DNA from: Bordetella parapertussis
GTDB lineage: Bacteria; Pseudomonadota; Gammaproteobacteria; Burkholderiales; Burkholderiaceae_D
NCBI GenBank assembly: GCA_945867725.1
Contig: CAMBJI010000080.1
Span: 1 to 8,206, forward strand
Length of the DNA: 8,206 nucleotides
Direction of reading: 5' to 3'
Part shown: piece by piece, positions 5,494 through 8,206 of the stretch
Numbering within the stretch: position 1 is the first letter of the stretch
How the letters are laid out: every line of letters begins with the position of its first letter
Notes under the pieces: generated by a model
Told to the model about the DNA's origin: nothing
Seen by the model: the letters and a program-made list of their open reading frames with translations, nothing else
Database searches by the model: none
Made by a program: the position numbers and the translations under genes

Positions 5494-5962
5494 CCAGCGT
5501 AAAAAAGTGGGCTCGCCCACAGAAGCACGTCGTAAAAAGCTTACCAGCAAACTCTATGAGCAAATACAGCTGGCTAAAGCACTGCGGGACGGTGGGCAAT
5601 ACGCGCCACTCAAGATGCGCACCATCCGCGACAAAGAGACTGGCGCTAAACAGCGAATGGAAGTCGCTAAAAACATCAAGCCTTGGTGGTGGGATGAGGA
5701 TGGCAAGATCTGCCTGATGATTCACTATGGTGCCAAAGTGCTTGAGCTGGAGAATGGTCTCAATGCGGTCGAGGTGGATGATCTGTCAGCGCTGGTATCA
5801 ACGCTGGAATTGATCAAGGCTGCTACTGACAAGGGCGAGCTGGATGCACAAATCAATTCCGCCAGTGAGATGGTCAGAGCCGGATTCAAGCGCGACAAAG
5901 TAGAGCGCGAAAAGTTAGAGCGCAAGAATGGCACCTTGAAGGTACCCGCCAAGTCTGCCTAA
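5459..5962 (+). CDS. PWWW-motif accessory-region protein (167 aa), tentatively DUF6641-like
   Basis: ATG 5459 is preferred to ATG 5426 because GGGAG lies 6 bases upstream. The N-terminus is basic (SQRKKVGSPTEARRKKL, 12-28), followed by a helix (LYEQIQLAKAL), a basic strand region, and the distinctive KPWWWDEDGK segment with Trp76-78. Then comes a beta-hairpin-like stretch (ICLMIHYGAKVLELENG), a helix with ALVSTLELIKAATDKGELDA, and a Lys/Glu-rich tail. Proteins of this layout (basic N-terminus, PWWW, GELDAQI) occur in proteobacterial integrative elements and have been grouped as DUF6641; that assignment is from memory and uncertain. The gene is the last one before the terminator at 5981, so it belongs with the polymerase-like gene. 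A nucleic-acid-binding role would fit its charge but is not shown. Confidence 0.75.
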   Translation: MSSLSNLKLVSSQRKKVGSPTEARRKKLTSKLYEQIQLAKALRDGGQYAPLKMRTIRDKETGAKQRMEVAKNIKPWWWDEDGKICLMIHYGAKVLELENGLNAVEVDDLSALVSTLELIKAATDKGELDAQINSASEMVRAGFKRDKVEREKLERKNGTLKVPAKSA

Positions 5963-5980
5963 GTATTGCTATCAACTCTT

Positions 5981-6006
5981 AGCCGGCAGTCGTTGCCGGC
6001 TTTTTT
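5981..6006 (+). terminator. intrinsic terminator after the polymerase operon
   Basis: A perfect 8-bp G/C-rich stem, AGCCGGCA (5981-5988) and TGCCGGCT (5994-6001), with a 5-base loop is followed by six T residues (6001-6006). It lies 18 bp after the stop at 5962 and closes the plus-strand unit that begins at 3729. Confidence 0.92.
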
Positions 6007-6053
6007 ACGTCTAAACCTGCTCCTGCGAATAAATAGTTGAAAAGGAGTCGGGT

Positions 6054-6491
6054 ATGAGGATTGTTGAGATTGCCAGAGCAGAAGAGCAGCTTGCATTGTG
6101 GAAGCTGATTTCAGACAACGTTTGGACCACGATTAGTCAGCAGGCCAGAACCGAGGCGCAGCAAAAAGCGGCAGCAGCTGCGAAAAGTCGGTTAAAACCC
6201 AAGAAGCCCAAAAAGCTCAAGAAGCCACCTCGCGCGCTCGCACCACCCAAGCCTAAGCCTCAGAATAAGTCAGCGGTACCGGCAAGGCCGCAGACAGCCT
6301 CCCAGCCCGCCAGAACGCAGCCACGATCCTCGCCGCTGCCAACTCGGCAGGCGCCACTCCCGAGCTCTCAGCCCGTGTTGCCGCCTGTTAGAACTTCAAC
6401 GTTTAGCCAAGGTGACCTAAACCGTATACAGACAGCGATGACCGGTCCTGTTGGGTTTGGAGCGGGCACCAGCACACCGGTTTCGAACTAA
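6054..6491 (+). CDS. Lys/Pro-rich, largely disordered accessory protein (145 aa)
   Basis: The start at ATG 6054 is supported by AAAAGGAG 6 bases upstream. Residues 1-40 form an amphipathic helix region (MRIVEIARAEEQ, LALWKLISDNVW, then Gln/Ala-rich). Residues 46-60 are strongly basic (LKPKKPKKLKKPPR). Residues 61-115 are Pro/Ala/Gln/Ser-rich and almost certainly disordered. A short C-terminal part (FSQGDLNRIQTAMTGPVGFG) could be a small helix. The basic patch suggests contact with nucleic acid or membrane phospholipid, but there is no enzyme motif. The MR..E.A opening echoes the 116-aa protein at 3118. It follows the terminator, so it needs its own promoter or readthrough; I see no good promoter in 6007-6053. 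Family not recognised. Confidence 0.7.
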   Translation: MRIVEIARAEEQLALWKLISDNVWTTISQQARTEAQQKAAAAAKSRLKPKKPKKLKKPPRALAPPKPKPQNKSAVPARPQTASQPARTQPRSSPLPTRQAPLPSSQPVLPPVRTSTFSQGDLNRIQTAMTGPVGFGAGTSTPVSN

Positions 6492-6590
6492 ATCCCGTCT
6501 ATCGACCCGGAATCGCGGTATTTTGCCGATTTCGAATACGCGATATTGAACCGATTTCGCGGTGTCGACAGGCATAGTACAAATACTTTC
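6492..6590. repeat. short repeat cluster between convergent genes
   Basis: This 99-bp gap between two convergent genes contains CCGATTTCG twice (6526-6534 and 6551-6559, 25 bases apart). CGCGA at 6539-6543 faces TCGCG at 6557-6561. There is no G/C stem followed by a T tract, so it is not an ordinary terminator. Its role is unknown. Confidence 0.35.
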
Positions 6591-7556
6591 CTAGGGTTTT
6601 CCTAATTGTGAGCTGTCCAGCGCAGAAAAATTCTGGACCGCAGCCAATACTTGCCCTCGAACAGGCAAGACCGATGCGCTCATTGTGAGGTTCAAATGCG
6701 GTAATAGAAATTGATGCTCACCCAGTATCCAACCTCTGGGCCGCCATTCGCTTACAGCGATGGCATGCTTAAGGCGACGTGTCTGTAGTCTTGTCCAGCG
6801 CCGCGTAACTGGCACCACTGCACGGTAAGGGAACAAGCCAATTTCTGCGTTGGCGATCAGTTGCTGTGCCGTGGTCTTCTTGCTGCAAAACAGCGCGCGA
6901 ATACGGTCTTGAGATTTTTGAGCGAAGGCAACTGTTCCCGTGGCGGTGGCAGATACCTTCCCAATGATATTGAGAAATTTAGCCTTCTCAAAGCCACCCC
7001 AGCGATGCATGGCCTCGTGGGGATAGCTCTTGCCGCATGCGTCTTCAATCACGTTGGCGCAATACGCGTCGACAATGGTAGATCGGCTTTTAGGATCGAG
7101 CTTCTTGAGTTGAAAGGGCGCATCCTGGGTATATCGCTTACCTGTCAGTAGTGCTTGATCCCAGATTCTTTGGAATGCATTCATGGCATCTTCTCGAGAT
7201 AGCTCCCGGTCGACAGAAATATAGAGTTTGTCGCGACGTGATCCAGACACGGCCTTTGGATCGAGCAGTGTGATCAATTCCGACTGGGAGTGATCTGGCG
7301 CTAAATCGAGTGACTGCTGGGGCGAGTCAAATAAATGATGAGCATGCTCACGCCAATAGTGCAGCAGCGTACTGTATTCGAAAATATTTCCAAAATGCTT
7401 CCATACGCGATGTAGCCGCTCGTCGTCGCATCGTCCATGTTCTTTGCAAATCCACCAATAATCAGAACTGCAACGTAGATAGGCGATCCACCAAAAATAC
7501 AGTGTTTTACAGATATCTGGCGTGGTGTCGGCCTCGTGAACCAGTGCGTGTTCCAT
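6591..7556 (-). CDS. unknown accessory-region protein with an aromatic N-terminal cluster (321 aa)
   Basis: ATG 7556 is chosen because AAAGGA lies 5 bases upstream; the ATG five codons earlier (7571) has none. The N-terminus is rich in aromatics (YFWWIAYLR at 20-28, DYWWICKEHG at 32-41), followed by HFGNIFEY and HYWREHAHHLF. This WW / YW / FG / W..LF pattern is familiar to me from unnamed proteins of prophages and integrative elements, but I cannot attach a name. A middle segment (LYISVDRELSREDAMNAFQRIW, about 111-132) looks like a strand followed by a helix. A basic region with RRWTRLQTRRLKHAI (about 252-266) may bind nucleic acid. No catalytic motif, signal peptide or membrane segment is convincing. 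The gene is divergent from the gene at 7702 across a region with a perfect inverted repeat. Confidence 0.7.
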   Translation of the reverse strand: MEHALVHEADTTPDICKTLYFWWIAYLRCSSDYWWICKEHGRCDDERLHRVWKHFGNIFEYSTLLHYWREHAHHLFDSPQQSLDLAPDHSQSELITLLDPKAVSGSRRDKLYISVDRELSREDAMNAFQRIWDQALLTGKRYTQDAPFQLKKLDPKSRSTIVDAYCANVIEDACGKSYPHEAMHRWGGFEKAKFLNIIGKVSATATGTVAFAQKSQDRIRALFCSKKTTAQQLIANAEIGLFPYRAVVPVTRRWTRLQTRRLKHAIAVSEWRPRGWILGEHQFLLPHLNLTMSASVLPVRGQVLAAVQNFSALDSSQLGKP

Positions 7557-7605
7557 GACAATCCTTTCCATAAAAGCAGTTGCAGAAAAGGTACTGAAAT
7601 AAAGT

Positions 7606-7637
7606 ATTAAATGACGCGCGTTGGACGGTCATTTAAT
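7606..7637. promoter_or_regulatory. perfect 10-bp inverted repeat, operator candidate
   Basis: ATTAAATGAC (7606-7615) and GTCATTTAAT (7628-7637) are exact reverse complements with a 12-base spacer. The arm-to-arm distance of about two helical turns suits a dimeric regulator. It sits mid-way in the 145-bp region between divergent genes starting at 7556 and 7702. No T tract follows on either strand, which argues against a terminator. The binder is unknown; the Xre-like protein at 2695 is one candidate. Confidence 0.55.
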
Positions 7638-7701
7638 CAGATTGCCGGTTACGTTTACAGAGTGCAGAAATTGTTCTGCCGTATCGATCAAGGAGGCTGT
7701 C

Positions 7702-8206
7702 ATGCAGTTATCAAATGGCGCGATTAAAGTAAAAACAGCGAGTGCAGCTGCGCTTACCGCGAAAGTAGAAGAGAATGAATTTGAGGGTGTTAATCTGGAG
7801 ACCTTTGATCTCAGTGCATTTGTGGCACCCAAGCCAGGTGCGATTGCAGTTCGTGGCGCGGGTAAGGAAATCAAAAACCCTGAAGTAGAAAAATTTCTGA
7901 CGGAAAGTGCGGAGCTATTAGCACTAGGCGACAAGTATGAGATTGATGTTGTTGAACGCGGCCACAAGGCGCTCTACGAGCTGTTAGCGTCCATTTACGG
8001 TCTATCACTGCGCATAGAGCAGCATGCCCAGCGCGATAAAATTCTGGACGCAATCCGCAGTGAGCTCAAAGAGACCCGGCAGCTTACAATCAAATCAGGC
8101 ACACCAGCGATTAATACCATGGTCAAGTACGTGGTGCGGTCGGACAACCGTGTGATTAGCCGCTACACCAAGGTACTCACGGTTGCTCGGGAGGAGAATC
8201 TCGCCG
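7702..8206 (+). CDS. unknown accessory-region protein, truncated by the right edge (168 codons seen)
   Basis: ATG 7702 has a textbook AAGGAGG 5 bases upstream, and the frame stays open to the window end. Residues 1-55 are low in order-promoting aromatics and contain short acidic and Ala/Val stretches. Residues 56-125 look alpha-helical and charged (KNPEVEKFLTESAELLALG, ALYELLASIYGL, then RDKILDAIRSELKETR). A conserved-looking segment follows (NTMVKYVVRSDNRVISRY and KVLTVAREENLA, about 138-168). I recall similar segments in unnamed proteins of proteobacterial genomic islands but cannot assign a function. The strong ribosome binding site predicts good expression; control is probably through the inverted repeat at 7606. 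Confidence 0.75.
   Translation, partial: MQLSNGAIKVKTASAAALTAKVEENEFEGVNLETFDLSAFVAPKPGAIAVRGAGKEIKNPEVEKFLTESAELLALGDKYEIDVVERGHKALYELLASIYGLSLRIEQHAQRDKILDAIRSELKETRQLTIKSGTPAINTMVKYVVRSDNRVISRYTKVLTVAREENLA

Noticed and set aside
6500..6575. Possible dif/XerCD-type recombination site
   Set aside because: No match to the 28-bp dif layout with XerC and XerD arms around a 6-bp centre could be made by eye.
7629..7967. Minus-strand 112-codon open frame
   Set aside because: It is antisense to the gene at 7702, which has an ideal ribosome binding site and remains open to the edge.

Overview
The window suggests a proteobacterial genome (probably beta- or gammaproteobacterial, mid-range G+C by eye). 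The grounds are an outer-membrane TonB-dependent receptor, a NikR-type nickel regulator and strong AAGGAGG-type ribosome binding sites. I cannot name a genus. Two blocks lie next to each other: a chromosomal-type metal-uptake locus (about 1-2230) and a densely packed accessory block (about 2310 to the right edge) that looks like part of a cryptic mobile element, prophage or phage-plasmid. No integrase, tRNA, rRNA, CRISPR array or transposase is visible.

Left block, all on the minus strand. A TonB-dependent receptor runs off the left edge (484 codons present, with signal peptide, TonB box and plug). Upstream of it is nikR, which has a TTG start, an excellent Shine-Dalgarno, all four expected nickel ligands and an unusual His-rich C-terminal tail. 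Between them a plausible sigma-70 promoter is overlapped at its predicted start site by an A/T-rich dyad with TATGA/TCATA half-sites. The simplest reading is a nickel-responsive switch for a nickel-chelate receptor.

Right block. Two divergent gene pairs sit side by side: a 65-aa minus-strand protein with a plus-strand Xre-like repressor, and a 116-aa minus-strand protein with a plus-strand 535-aa protein. The control regions between the partners (about 2560-2664 and 3608-3702) are diverged copies of each other and share an identical 24-bp box. Both pairs therefore probably answer to the same signal. The 535-aa protein has an N-terminal winged-helix-like segment and a C-terminal half carrying what I read as motifs A, B and C of a divergent single-subunit (DNA polymerase family A / T7 RNA polymerase-like) palm. 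It is the best candidate for the replication protein of an undescribed element. A short overlapping ORF and a PWWW-containing 167-aa protein follow in the same direction, and a strong intrinsic terminator closes that operon.

Beyond the terminator come a Lys/Pro-rich disordered protein, a convergent 321-aa protein rich in aromatic residues, and a divergent unknown protein that runs off the right edge. The last two share a 145-bp intergenic region containing a perfect 10-bp inverted repeat that looks like an operator. Most proteins in the right block have no function I can assign. The polymerase reading rests on motif recognition by eye and needs a profile or structure comparison.
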